A stretch of 64,000 nucleotides of DNA from contig NZ_LT607750.1 in assembly GCF_900090235.1 (NCBI RefSeq), positions 4,827,001-4,891,000 on the forward strand, given 5' to 3'. The translations under genes and the position numbers were made by a program. The stretch comes from Micromonospora echinaurantiaca (lineage in GTDB: Bacteria; Actinomycetota; Actinomycetes; Mycobacteriales; Micromonosporaceae). Under the pieces are notes generated by a model. That model searched no databases. It had not been told where the DNA came from and saw nothing but the letters and a program-made list of their open reading frames with translations. Below are positions 7,973 to 16,650 of the stretch, piece by piece. Each line of letters begins with the position of its first letter. The stretch's first letter is position 1.

Positions 7973-9223
7973 TCACCTTGAGAAGAGCGTGATCGGGTTG
8001 ACGACGTCCGCCGTGATGGTCAGCAGCGTGAACGCGCCACCGATCAGAATCACCGCGTACGTGAAGGGCATGAGCTTGAGGTAGTCGACCCGGCCCGGGT
8101 CGGGACGGCCGATCCGGGCGTAGAGCCAGGAGCGGGCCCGCTCGAACCAGGCGATCGCGATGTGCCCGCCGTCCAGCGGCAGCAGCGGCAGCAGGTTGAA
8201 CACGCCGATGAAGAAGTTCAGCGACACGAACAACATGAAGAAGAGGTACCAGGCGTTGTTCTCCACGGCCTCGCCGCCGAGCCGGCTGGCGCCGACCACG
8301 CTGATCGGGGTGTCCACGTCCCGCTCGCCGCCGGTGATCGCCGTCCACAGGGCCGGGATCTTCTGCGGGATCCGCTGCAGGGCCTTGGCCGTGTTGACCG
8401 CCATGTCGCCGGTGAAGTCGGCGGTCGCGCCGAACGCGGCCACCGGCCCGTACGTCGTCCGCGTGGGGGTGCTGGGGATCAGGCCGACGCCGAGCGCGGC
8501 CACGTCACCGACGGCGCCGTTCGGGTCGTCCAGCGGCCGGCGCTGGGTCTTCGCCAGCACCGCCTCCGTGCCTCCCGGCTGGCCGTCCCGGACGTACGCG
8601 ATCCGCGCCGTCTCGCCCGGCTTGAGCGTGCGCAGCGTGGTGAGCAGGTCGCCGTAGTTGTTGATCGGCGTGTCGTTGACCGCGGTGATCCGGTCGCCGT
8701 CGCGCAGCTGCGCCTGCTCGGCGGGGCTGGCCGCGTCGGCGGGCGTGCACGGGCGGATCGCGTTCTCCGGCACCACGCACTCGGAGAGCTGGATGACGGC
8801 CGGTTCCTTGCGGATCTCGGCCTCGCTGCTCGGGAAGTCGGGGTTGGGCAGGCCGGCGGTGACCGCGATCACCCAGAGCGCGACCAGCGCCAGGGCGAAG
8901 TGGGTGATCGAGCCGGCGGACATCACGATCGTCCGCTTCCAGACCGGGAAGCGCCACATGGCCCGCGGCTCGTCCGCCGGGTCGACGTCGTCGTCCTGCG
9001 GCGTCATCCCGACGATCTTGCAGAAGCCGCCGAGCGGGATGCCCTTGACGCCGTACTCCGTCTCGCCGCGCCTGAACGACCAGAGGGTCGGGCCGAAGCC
9101 GACGAAGTAGCGGGTGACCTTCATGCCGAACGCCTTGGCGGTGAGCATGTGGCCCGCCTCGTGCAGGCTCACCGAGATGAGGATGGCGAGGGCGAAGAGC
9201 ACCACCCCGAGCAGGTACGCCAT
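7973..9223 (-). CDS. rseP: Site-2 protease, M50 family (RseP/Rip1)
   Basis: A 416-residue intramembrane zinc metalloprotease that cleaves membrane-bound anti-sigma factors or signal proteins. The zinc site HEAGH is in the first membrane helix (SLHEAGH, about residues 19-23), and the third zinc ligand motif NLLPLLPLDGG is near the C terminus. A PDZ domain (about 155-240, LRDGDRITAVNDTPINNYGDL) lies between. The ATG overlaps the dxr stop as TGATG, implying coupled translation. The orthologue in M. tuberculosis, Rip1 (Rv2869c), has the same dxr/ispG neighbours. Substrates in this strain cannot be inferred. Confidence 0.94.
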   Translation of the reverse strand: MAYLLGVVLFALAILISVSLHEAGHMLTAKAFGMKVTRYFVGFGPTLWSFRRGETEYGVKGIPLGGFCKIVGMTPQDDDVDPADEPRAMWRFPVWKRTIVMSAGSITHFALALVALWVIAVTAGLPNPDFPSSEAEIRKEPAVIQLSECVVPENAIRPCTPADAASPAEQAQLRDGDRITAVNDTPINNYGDLLTTLRTLKPGETARIAYVRDGQPGGTEAVLAKTQRRPLDDPNGAVGDVAALGVGLIPSTPTRTTYGPVAAFGATADFTGDMAVNTAKALQRIPQKIPALWTAITGGERDVDTPISVVGASRLGGEAVENNAWYLFFMLFVSLNFFIGVFNLLPLLPLDGGHIAIAWFERARSWLYARIGRPDPGRVDYLKLMPFTYAVILIGGAFTLLTITADVVNPITLFSR

Positions 9224-10437
9224 CAAGCTCCTTCCACCGAACCCGCGATGATGATCTCCTGCGCGTGCGCGCGCGCCCACGACTCCGCCGCGAGCACGTC
9301 CTCGACGGTACCTGGTTCGCCGAAATCGGGAGCCTCCTCGAGGACCCGTTCGAGGGTGTCGACGATGCCCAGGAACGGCAGCCGGCCGGCCACGAAGGCG
9401 GCCACGCACTCCTCGTTCGCCGCGTTGTAGATCGCCGGGCGGCAGCGGCCGGCCTCGCCGGCGGCCTTGGCCAGCGCGACGGCCGGGAACGCCGCGTCGT
9501 CCAGCGGCGCGAACTCCCAGGTGTGCGCCGTGGTCCAGTCGACCGCGGCGGCGGCGTCGGCGACCCGGTCGGGCCAGCCGAGGGCCAGCGCGATCGGCAG
9601 CCGCATGTCCGGCGGGCTGGCCTGGGCGAGGGTGGAGCCGTCGGTGAACTCGACCATCGAGTGGATCACCGACTGCGGGTGCACCATCACGGTGATGTCG
9701 GCGTACGGCACGTCGAACAGTTCGTGCGCCTCGATCACCTCCAGCGCCTTGTTCACCATGGTGGCGGAGTTGATTGTGACGACCGGCCCCATGTTCCAGG
9801 TCGGGTGGGCCAACGCCTGCTCCGGCGTGACCCGGGTCAGCTCCTCGCGGCGCTTGCCCCGGAACGGTCCGCCGCTGGCGGTGACGACCAACCGGCGGAC
9901 CTCGCCGCGGCTGCCGCCGCGCAGGCACTGGGCCAGCGCCGAGTGCTCCGAGTCCACCGGGACGATCTGCTCCGGCCGGGTCACCGCGGCCTTGACCAGC
10001 GAGCCGCCGGCGACGAGGGACTCCTTGTTGGCCAGCGCGAGGGTACGCCCGGCGCGCAGCGCGGCCAGCGTCGGCGCCAGCCCCAGCGAGCCCACCACGC
10101 CGTTGAGCACGATGTCGCAGGGCCACTGCGCCAGCTCGGTCATCGCGTCCGGCCCGGCCACGATCTTCGGCAGCTTGAAGTCGCCGCTGGCCCAGCCCCG
10201 GCGGCTCGCCTCGGCGTAGAAGGCGAGCTGGAGGTCCTGGGCGGCGGAGGCCTTCGCCACCCCGACCGCGTCCACGCCCAGTTCGAGGGCCTGGGCGGCG
10301 AGCAGGTCGACGTTGCCGCCGCCGGCGCCGAGCGCGACCACCCGGAACCGGTCCGGGTCGCGCCGCACGATGTCGATGGCCTGGGTTCCGATCGACCCGG
10401 TGGAGCCGAGCAGGACCAGTTCTCGGGGGGAGGTCAC
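9223..10437 (-). CDS. dxr: 1-deoxy-D-xylulose-5-phosphate reductoisomerase
   Basis: DXR (IspC), the NADPH-dependent enzyme that converts DXP to MEP, first committed step of the MEP pathway. 404 residues, normal for the family. The NADPH-binding motif [14 protein letters not shown] starts near residue 10, the metal/substrate motifs [10 protein letters not shown] and PVDSEHSA are intact, and the flexible-loop motif GGPFRG...THPTWNMG-like ([34 protein letters not shown]) is complete. GTG start at 10437. It is first of the dxr-rseP-ispG operon. Confidence 0.97.
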   Translation of the reverse strand: MTSPRELVLLGSTGSIGTQAIDIVRRDPDRFRVVALGAGGGNVDLLAAQALELGVDAVGVAKASAAQDLQLAFYAEASRRGWASGDFKLPKIVAGPDAMTELAQWPCDIVLNGVVGSLGLAPTLAALRAGRTLALANKESLVAGGSLVKAAVTRPEQIVPVDSEHSALAQCLRGGSRGEVRRLVVTASGGPFRGKRREELTRVTPEQALAHPTWNMGPVVTINSATMVNKALEVIEAHELFDVPYADITVMVHPQSVIHSMVEFTDGSTLAQASPPDMRLPIALALGWPDRVADAAAAVDWTTAHTWEFAPLDDAAFPAVALAKAAGEAGRCRPAIYNAANEECVAAFVAGRLPFLGIVDTLERVLEEAPDFGEPGTVEDVLAAESWARAHAQEIIIAGSVEGA

Positions 10438-10480
10438 CCGGCCATTCTTCCCCAGCCCGTCCGCGCGCCCGCCGGGAGCC

Positions 10481-11134
10481 TCAGCCCTCCCCCGCCGCCG
10501 ACTCCTCCGCCGGCGCCTCCTCGTCGAGCAGATCCGCCGGGTCGACGGCGAAGTCGAACGGCGTCGTCATGGTGAACACGGTTCCCGCCGCGGCGGCGGA
10601 GAGCGGACGGTACTCGCCGTCGGCCAGCTCGAACAGGGCGATGGTCGGAACCCGGTTACGCAGATCGACGCGGAGAAAGAACGGCACACCGGCGGCCGCG
10701 TACTCGCAGGGCCGGTCGATGACGTCCTTGCGCCGGTTGCCGGGCGACACGATCTCCCCGAGCAGCACCGCCTGGCCGATGTCGACAGCGGAGCGGCCAC
10801 CGCCCGAGGACCGGAGCACCGCGATGTCGGGGATGAACAGGTCCTTGCCCGACACCAGGTTGATCTCCGGGTAGACCCAGAGCCCGGCTCGGCGTGCGGC
10901 GCGATGCAGCAGGTAGGGCAGTTCCCGTTCGACCGATTGATGATCGATTCCAGCGTGTGGGGTCACGATGACGCTTCCGCTCAGGACCTCGACCTTGGGG
11001 CCGTTGGTCTCCGGCAAGAGGTCGAGGGCGAGCTGGGCGGTCCACGGCTCGTCGTGCCACCGCAACACGTCGAACGACGGCTCAGTGGGCTGCGGCGTCG
11101 GATCGGGCTCCGGCGTGAACGCGGCCTGGGCCAT
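10481..11134 (-). CDS. Uma2 family (DUF820) putative endonuclease
   Basis: A 217-residue protein of the Uma2/DUF820 family, a PD-(D/E)XK nuclease-like fold that is greatly expanded in actinobacteria and cyanobacteria and mostly uncharacterised. The characteristic residues are seen in [11 protein letters not shown] and [14 protein letters not shown] (Asp and Glu of the presumed active site). The N terminus is Pro-rich. It lies upstream of dxr in the same direction with a 43-base gap, but is not part of the conserved operon in other genera, so it is probably a local addition. The biological role is unknown. Confidence 0.8.
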   Translation of the reverse strand: MAQAAFTPEPDPTPQPTEPSFDVLRWHDEPWTAQLALDLLPETNGPKVEVLSGSVIVTPHAGIDHQSVERELPYLLHRAARRAGLWVYPEINLVSGKDLFIPDIAVLRSSGGGRSAVDIGQAVLLGEIVSPGNRRKDVIDRPCEYAAAGVPFFLRVDLRNRVPTIALFELADGEYRPLSAAAAGTVFTMTTPFDFAVDPADLLDEEAPAEESAAGEG

Positions 11135-11243
11135 CCAAGCTCACCCCCTCAGCGGACCATCATCGTCAACCCAGCCTAGTGCCGCCGCCCCTCCGGCACC
11201 GGGTCGCACACCGTGTCCGACCTCGGGGAGCTTCGGGTGCCCG

Positions 11244-12560
11244 CTACGCCACCTCGACGAAGTCGAGTTCCGCCCAGCGGCTCCGGTGCGTGAACCGCAG
11301 CGTGTTGAATCCCGCGTTGAGCGTGACGTCGACGCCCGCCTGCCGCCAGACGTCCCACCCGGTGTTGGGATACCTGACGACCTGCGGACTGCCGCCGTTG
11401 ACGGTCAGCGTGTGCTCAGCGTCGCCGTAGCCGGCGGCGTAGGCCACGTGGGCGCGGTACCCACCGGACCTGGGCGCGAAGACGGTCACCTCGACCCAGC
11501 TGTCCGCGTAGTCGATGTACGCCACCGCCTGCCCCTGCGACGCGCCCGGGGCGCTGCGCACCGAGCAGTGGTTGAGCCCGCCGCGCTCCGCCTCGTACCG
11601 CACCCGGCTGCCCCGCACGACGGGATAGCCACCCGCCCAGCCCAGCGCCGCCACGTACATGCCCCGCGCGGAGTAGTTGTTGATCCAGCCGTGGAAGACG
11701 ATGTGGTCGCCGCTCGCCTCGCGCACCACGTCCGCGCCGCCCGGGCCGCGTACGGCCGAATCCAGCGACGCCGTGGTCATCAGCGAGCGGTACGCCTTGG
11801 TGTAAGGACCGGTCAGCGAGGTCGAGGTGGCGTAGCTGGTCTGGTAGCCGTCGCCGCCGTAACCGCCGAGCGAGTAGAACAGCACGTACTGCGCGCCGAC
11901 CTTGGTCAGCACCGGCGCCTCGATGATGCCGGCCTCCTCGGGGCGGCCGCTGCGCAGCAGCTCGACCCGGGCCCCCTGCAGGGTCACCCCGTCGGCCGCG
12001 ACCTGTTGCAGCCAGAGGCTGGTGGGCTGGCCGATGGCGTTGCCGTCGTCCTTGTAGAGCAGGTAGCGCAGCCCGGTGCTGTCGGTGAAGCTCGCCGCGT
12101 CGATGTCGCCGCCCTCGCCGGCGTTGCAGATCAGCGGCTGGGTGCCGACGGCGGTGAACGGCCCGAGCGGCGACGTGGCGAGCGCGGCGCCGATGCACTG
12201 CCGGCCGGTGGCCCGGCTGCGCGCGGTGTAGTAGAGCAGGTAGCGCCCGTCGGCCCGCTGGGACACGTCGGGGGCCCAGGTCAAGCCCCCGTTGGCCCAG
12301 GCGCCGAGGGTCGGCAGCGCGTCGGGCCGCCTGGTCCACGGTCCGGTCAGCGAGCTGGCCGTGGCGACCGGGACGTTCCCGTTGCCGTTGTTGGTGGAGT
12401 ACGCGTAGTAGGTGCTGCCGAACCTGACGACGTCAGGGTCCGGAAAGTCGCTGGCGATGACCAGCGACGGCGTCGCGGTGGCAGCCGCGGCCACGCCCGG
12501 GCTGACGAGCAGGGGACTGGCGACGAGCGCGGCCGCCAGCCAGACGAGACCTCTCCGCAT
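11244..12560 (-). CDS. Secreted glycoside hydrolase family 43-like protein with C-terminal CBM
   Basis: A 438-residue secreted protein. An N-terminal signal peptide (MRRGLVWLAAALVASPLLV..AAAA) is followed by a five-bladed beta-propeller of GH43 type: DFPDPDVVRFGSTYYAYST carries the catalytic base Asp, with WAPDVSQRADGRYLLYYTA and EAGIIEAPVLTKVGAQYVLFYS as later blades (the Glu is a likely acid). The last 135 residues (RVRYEAERGGL...GWDVWRQAGVDVTLNAGFNTLRFTH) look like a CBM35/CBM6 sugar-binding module. It probably acts on arabinan or xylan side chains outside the cell. The gene stands alone between Uma2 and a GNAT gene. Exact specificity is not predictable. Confidence 0.85.
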   Translation of the reverse strand: MRRGLVWLAAALVASPLLVSPGVAAAATATPSLVIASDFPDPDVVRFGSTYYAYSTNNGNGNVPVATASSLTGPWTRRPDALPTLGAWANGGLTWAPDVSQRADGRYLLYYTARSRATGRQCIGAALATSPLGPFTAVGTQPLICNAGEGGDIDAASFTDSTGLRYLLYKDDGNAIGQPTSLWLQQVAADGVTLQGARVELLRSGRPEEAGIIEAPVLTKVGAQYVLFYSLGGYGGDGYQTSYATSTSLTGPYTKAYRSLMTTASLDSAVRGPGGADVVREASGDHIVFHGWINNYSARGMYVAALGWAGGYPVVRGSRVRYEAERGGLNHCSVRSAPGASQGQAVAYIDYADSWVEVTVFAPRSGGYRAHVAYAAGYGDAEHTLTVNGGSPQVVRYPNTGWDVWRQAGVDVTLNAGFNTLRFTHRSRWAELDFVEVA

Positions 12561-12654
12561 GACGAAAGTCAACCACAGACATCGATGCATTGAAAAGTTT
12601 CGCCATCAGGGCGATGGGCGAGGCGGACGTGCCGTCTCGGCCACCGCCGCCCAC

Positions 12655-13230
12655 TCACCGCCGGCCGGAATCCGCCGGGGATGACGTGGCGGGGGCGGCC
12701 AGGACGAACGTCTCCAGCACCTCGCCGGCGTACCAGTCGGTGCGCTGGCCGAGGTGGGTCATGCCGAGGCGGCGGCAGACCGCCATGGACGGGTCGTTGC
12801 CGGGGGCGACCACGGCGTACACCTGTCGGGTGCCGGCGGCGAACTCGCGGGCCAGCACCGCCCGGGCCGCCTCGGTGGCGTATCCGTGGCCCCACGAGTC
12901 GGGGTGCAGGTGCCAGCCCACCTCGATGTCGTCGGTGGGCGTCACCCCGTCCGCGCCGGGCAGCGGCTTGAGGATCAGCGTGCCGGCCACCCGGCCGGTG
13001 TCGCGTACCTCGATCGCCCAGGTGCCGTACCGGCCGCCGTGGTCGGCGTGCCGCTCGCGCCAGATCCGCAACCGGTCGGCGGCCTGCGCCGGGTCGGTCA
13101 GCGGCAGCCCGGACGCGGCCAGCCAGCGGGTGATCTCGACCCGGGAGTAGATGTCCCAGATCCGGGCCAGGTCGGCCGGATCGGCGGTCCAGTCCCGCAG
13201 GACCAGGCGGTCCGTGGTGAGAACGGTCAT
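12655..13230 (-). CDS. RimJ/RimL-type GNAT N-acetyltransferase
   Basis: A 191-residue GNAT acetyltransferase of the acetyltransf_3 type. It starts with the family's common MTVLTTDRLVLRDWT motif. The acetyl-CoA motif is SWGHGYATEAARAVLA (about residues 105-120), followed by VVAPGNDPSMAVCRRLGMTHLG. Such enzymes acetylate protein N termini, antibiotics or small amines; the target here is unknown. The start is the ATG at 13230. It is a single gene. Confidence 0.88.
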   Translation of the reverse strand: MTVLTTDRLVLRDWTADPADLARIWDIYSRVEITRWLAASGLPLTDPAQAADRLRIWRERHADHGGRYGTWAIEVRDTGRVAGTLILKPLPGADGVTPTDDIEVGWHLHPDSWGHGYATEAARAVLAREFAAGTRQVYAVVAPGNDPSMAVCRRLGMTHLGQRTDWYAGEVLETFVLAAPATSSPADSGRR

Positions 13231-13401
13231 GGCCGGCGATCTTAACGAGTCGGGGCGGCCGGGAGGGGAACGGCACGGCCGACCGGGGGTCACCATTCGA
13301 CCGATGCGGATCTATGTAGCTCTCTTACGATCATCGATTGATATTGGTTAAATACCTTCACTCCACCGCCCCTCGCACCCCTGACCCCCGGGAGGGACCC
13401 C

Positions 13402-14373
13402 GTGAAACTCGCCACCGCCGCGCGCGCCCTGGTCGGCGGGCTGACCGCAGCCGCCATGGTGCTGCTCGGCCCGGCCGGATCCGCGTCCGCGGCGACCGTC
13501 ACCGTGGACAACGCCACCGCCGGGCGCTTCACCGCCAGCACCAACTGGGGCACGTCGTCCTGGTCCAGCCAGAAGAACGGCGCGGACTACCGGTTCGCGA
13601 CGCCGTACACCGGTGGCAGCGACGCCGCCTGGTTCAGCGCCTCGATCGCGGCGACCGGCGCGCACCTCGTCGAGGTGTGGTACCCGGCCGACGCCGGCTA
13701 CAACGACGCCACCCCGTTCATCGTCGCGACCAGCAGCGGTAACCAGACAGTTGTGGTGAACCAGCGCGCCAACGGTGGCCGCTGGGTCAGCCTCGGCACC
13801 TTCACCCTGGCCGCCGGCGACCGGCCCGTGGTCGGGGTCAGCCGGTGGACCAACGGCACGGGCTACGTCGTCGCGGACGCCGTCCGGATCACGTCCACCT
13901 CCGGCAACCCCGCCTTCGCCCTGCCGCTGCCGAAGAGCGCGCTGCCGCGCAGCGAGTACGACGACCCGCACCACGACTATCCCGCCATCGACCTCCCGGT
14001 CGGCACCGGCACCCGGGCGTACGCGGTGCGGGCCGGCACCGTGACCATCATCAACGACAGCTCCTGCGGGCAGGGCGTCAACCTCACCGGCACCGACGGA
14101 GCGGTCTACACCTACTGCCACTTCTCGGCCTGGTCGGTCAGCAACGGCGCTTCGGTCGCGCCCGGGCAGCAGCTCGGCCTCACCGGCAACACCGGCAACT
14201 CCACCGGGCCGCACCTGCACTTCGGCATCCGCACCGGCAGCACCCGGCGGTGCCCGCAGAACTTCCTGCTGGCGCTCTACGACGGGGTGACCCCGCCCGC
14301 GGCGACCAGCCTGCCCACCACCGGCTGCTTCTACGCCACCCGCAGCACCAGCGAGGTGCAGCCGCTGGGCTGA
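13402..14373 (+). CDS. Secreted M23 family metallopeptidase with N-terminal golvesin/Xly-type domain
   Basis: A 323-residue secreted protein with GTG start after GGGAGGGA. The signal peptide (about 1-33) is followed by a beta-sandwich domain like the golvesin C-terminal/xanthan-lyase carbohydrate domain (TVDNATAGRFTAS...WYPADAGYNDATPF...VVADAVRI, about 36-160), then a LytM/M23 peptidase domain (about 175-300) with zinc-site motifs HHDYPAIDL and HLHFGI. It probably cleaves peptidoglycan cross-links or a cell-surface protein. The 100 bases upstream are unusually AT-rich for this chromosome and likely hold the promoter. Confidence 0.9.
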   Translation: MKLATAARALVGGLTAAAMVLLGPAGSASAATVTVDNATAGRFTASTNWGTSSWSSQKNGADYRFATPYTGGSDAAWFSASIAATGAHLVEVWYPADAGYNDATPFIVATSSGNQTVVVNQRANGGRWVSLGTFTLAAGDRPVVGVSRWTNGTGYVVADAVRITSTSGNPAFALPLPKSALPRSEYDDPHHDYPAIDLPVGTGTRAYAVRAGTVTIINDSSCGQGVNLTGTDGAVYTYCHFSAWSVSNGASVAPGQQLGLTGNTGNSTGPHLHFGIRTGSTRRCPQNFLLALYDGVTPPAATSLPTTGCFYATRSTSEVQPLG

Positions 14374-14454
14374 CCACCACGCTCCGTCCGCCGACCCCGC
14401 CCGGGCCACCCGGGCGGGGTCGGCCGCCTGTCACGACCGCGGGGATCTTGATGA

Positions 14455-15336
14455 GTGACGGCTGCCGCGAAGGGGTACGGAACCGGGATGGGTGGCGGAT
14501 GGCGGCGAGTGAAGCGGATCGGCGCCGCGGCGTTCCGTCCGGTGCGTGGCCGGGACCTGTCGCTGCACGCCGCCGCCATCACGTTCTACGGCGCGATCGC
14601 CGTGGTCCCGGTGGCGCTGCTGGCGATCTGGTTGACCACCCTGGTCGCGGGCGCCGAGCGGGTCCGCCGGCTCACCTCGTACGCCGTGCGGACGCTGCCG
14701 ACCGAGATCGGCGCGCCACGGGCGATGGCCGCCCTGGTCGAGGCCGGGGTGGAACTGACCCCGCTGCTGGCGCTGGCCTCGCTACTGCCGGCGTCGCTCT
14801 ACGGCGAGGGGCTGCGCCGGGCGTTCGTCTCGGTGGCCGCCCCGCGCACCGACGAGTCGCTGGTCGGCTGGCGGGGCCGGCTGCTGCTGCTTCCGCTGCT
14901 CGCCCCGGCCCCGGCCCTGCTGCTGTCGATCCTGCTGGCGCTGCCGACCACCACCGGGCTGGTCCGCCAGGGCGGCTGGCTCGGGGCGCTCGGGGTGGTG
15001 CTGTCCTTCCTCGGGGTGTGGCTGGTGCTCACCCCGGTGCTGCTCTGGGTGTTCCGGGTGGTCGGGCCGGCGTCGCCGGACTGGCTGTCCGCGCTGGCGG
15101 TGGGCTCGTTCACGGCGGCGAACCTCTCCGGCTTCCTGCACGGGTTCGTGCTCTTCGCGTCGCTCCCGATCGACCTGGGCGCGCCGTTCGGCGGCTTCGA
15201 CGAGATCGGCGCCGGCGTCGCGGTGCTGCTCTGGCTCTACCTCTTCCACGTGATCGTGCTGGCCGGCTACTCCGCCACCCTCGCCCTCTCCCGCTGGCGC
15301 ACCCACCGCACCCACCCCACTCCGGAAGCGCGTTGA
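14455..15336 (+). CDS. YihY/BrkB family inner-membrane protein
   Basis: A 293-residue membrane protein with six hydrophobic segments, of the YihY/BrkB (formerly annotated RNase BN) family; no biochemical role is established for the family. Motifs include LHAAAITFYGAIAVVPVALLAI near the N terminus and AGVAVLLWLYLFHVIVLAGYSATLA in the last helices. The GTG at 14455 is used here; an ATG at 14488 is an equally good start. Its stop codon lies inside a long hairpin shared with the convergent PhoX-like gene. Confidence 0.8.
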   Translation: MTAAAKGYGTGMGGGWRRVKRIGAAAFRPVRGRDLSLHAAAITFYGAIAVVPVALLAIWLTTLVAGAERVRRLTSYAVRTLPTEIGAPRAMAALVEAGVELTPLLALASLLPASLYGEGLRRAFVSVAAPRTDESLVGWRGRLLLLPLLAPAPALLLSILLALPTTTGLVRQGGWLGALGVVLSFLGVWLVLTPVLLWVFRVVGPASPDWLSALAVGSFTAANLSGFLHGFVLFASLPIDLGAPFGGFDEIGAGVAVLLWLYLFHVIVLAGYSATLALSRWRTHRTHPTPEAR

Positions 15337-15394
15337 TCATGAGGTTGGCGGCATCGGGGAGCGCTCGCCGATGCCGCCAACCTCATGATCAACG
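15331..15394. terminator. Long hairpin between convergent genes, TGATCATGA family copy 1
   Basis: A perfect inverted repeat with 27-base arms (15331-15357 and 15368-15394) beginning CGTTGATCATGAGGTTGG, with a 10-base loop. It contains the stop codon of the YihY gene and lies 23 bases past the end of the convergent PhoX-like gene, so it probably terminates both. Its outer part is shared with the hairpin at 56642-56696. Confidence 0.85.
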
Positions 15395-15416
15395 CCGCTA
15401 CCCCCGGCGGGACCGG

Positions 15417-16583
15417 TCAGGAACGGAAGGGGCCGGTGATCTCGTAGGTGACGCCGGCGGAGCCGGTGCGGTCGCCGGTGGTGCCGCGCTGCGAGGAGAA
15501 GTAGAGGCGGGTGCCGTCGGGCGAGAAGGCGGGGCCGGTGAGCTCGGACTCCGGGTGGCCGTGCAGGCGCAGGAACGGGGTGACCACGCCGGCGGGGGTG
15601 ATCATGTTGATCTCCATGTTGCCGCCGTCCTCGGCCACGTACAGGTCGCCGCCGGCGGTGCCGGTGATGTTGTCCACCCCGGTCAGCGGCGCCGCGCCGG
15701 CCGGCACCAGCGAGTCGTCGTACGCCAGGTCGAGGCGCTGCTGAACCGCGTCGTACGCCCAGACCCGGTTGTCGCCCTTCGTGGTGAACCAGCAGGTCCC
15801 GTCGGCGTACCAGCAGCCCTCGCCACCGTCGAAGTGCTTGGCCGCGCCGACCTGCCAGCGGGTGGGCACCGGGAAGCCGTCCCGGTCCGGGACGTCCCGC
15901 CAGGTCACCGGCCCGGCGGTGGCGTCGGCGGGTGCGCAGAGCACCTGCAACCGCCCGGTGCGCAGGTCGCCCCAGGTGTCCGGGAGGAAGCGGTAGAAGC
16001 AGCCGTCGCCCTCGTCCTCGGTCAGATAGACCACCCGGCGGTCCGGGTCGCAGGCCGCCGCCTCGTGCTTGAACCGGCCCATCCGGGTGCGCTCCTCCGC
16101 CTCCCGGCCGCCCTGCGGCCAGGTCTCGAAGACCCGTCCGAGCGGCACCTCCTCGCAGGAGAGCCAGGTGCCCCACGGGGTCGCGCCGCCGGCGCAGTTG
16201 ACGTTGGTGCCACCGAGGATCCGGTACGCCGCGGCGATCGAGCCGTCGGCGGCGAAGCGCACCGCCGAGGCGCCGCCGGCCAGCGGGATCTCCGAGTTGG
16301 AGACGTAGATCCAGCCGGTGCCGGCCGGGTAGCAGGCGCCGCCGTCGGGCGCCCAGTGCCAGACGTACGAGGTGCCGGCGACCCGCTGCCCGGAACGGGC
16401 GATCACCCGGCTGGTGAAGCCGGCGGGCAGCTGGATCCCGTTGCCGTCGGCGGCGAGCAGTTCCCCGTACGGGCCGGGGCCGGGCTGGGCGGGGGCGGCC
16501 AGCGCGGCACAGGCCCAGAGGCTGCCCGAGAAGGCGGCGGTGCCGCCGGCGACGGTGGCGCGCAGGACGGTGCGACGGTCCAT
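15417..16583 (-). CDS. PhoX-like (DUF839) secreted phosphatase/beta-propeller protein
   Basis: A 388-residue protein with a twin-arginine-like signal (MDRRTVLRATVAGG). The body resembles PhoX/DUF839 calcium-iron alkaline phosphatases: GGTNVNCAGGATPWGTWLSCEE contains the Cys and Glu typical of PhoX metal sites, with FKHEAAACDPDRRVVYLTEDEGDGCFYRF and the later VDNITGTAGGDLYVAEDGG and GPAFSPDGTRLYFSSQRG propeller motifs. It is somewhat shorter than classical PhoX, so activity on phosphate esters is an inference. Tat export would fit folding with a metal cofactor. Confidence 0.82.
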   Translation of the reverse strand: MDRRTVLRATVAGGTAAFSGSLWACAALAAPAQPGPGPYGELLAADGNGIQLPAGFTSRVIARSGQRVAGTSYVWHWAPDGGACYPAGTGWIYVSNSEIPLAGGASAVRFAADGSIAAAYRILGGTNVNCAGGATPWGTWLSCEEVPLGRVFETWPQGGREAEERTRMGRFKHEAAACDPDRRVVYLTEDEGDGCFYRFLPDTWGDLRTGRLQVLCAPADATAGPVTWRDVPDRDGFPVPTRWQVGAAKHFDGGEGCWYADGTCWFTTKGDNRVWAYDAVQQRLDLAYDDSLVPAGAAPLTGVDNITGTAGGDLYVAEDGGNMEINMITPAGVVTPFLRLHGHPESELTGPAFSPDGTRLYFSSQRGTTGDRTGSAGVTYEITGPFRS

Positions 16584-16650
16584 CGGAGACCTCCCGGTGA
16601 GAGTCGATGCCCCGTCGACGCTAGAGCCGACGGAGCATCGATGGAAGTCT

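Noticed and set aside
11176..11243. Small frame between Uma2 and GH43 genes
   Set aside because: No ribosome site and low-complexity translation; looks like noncoding.
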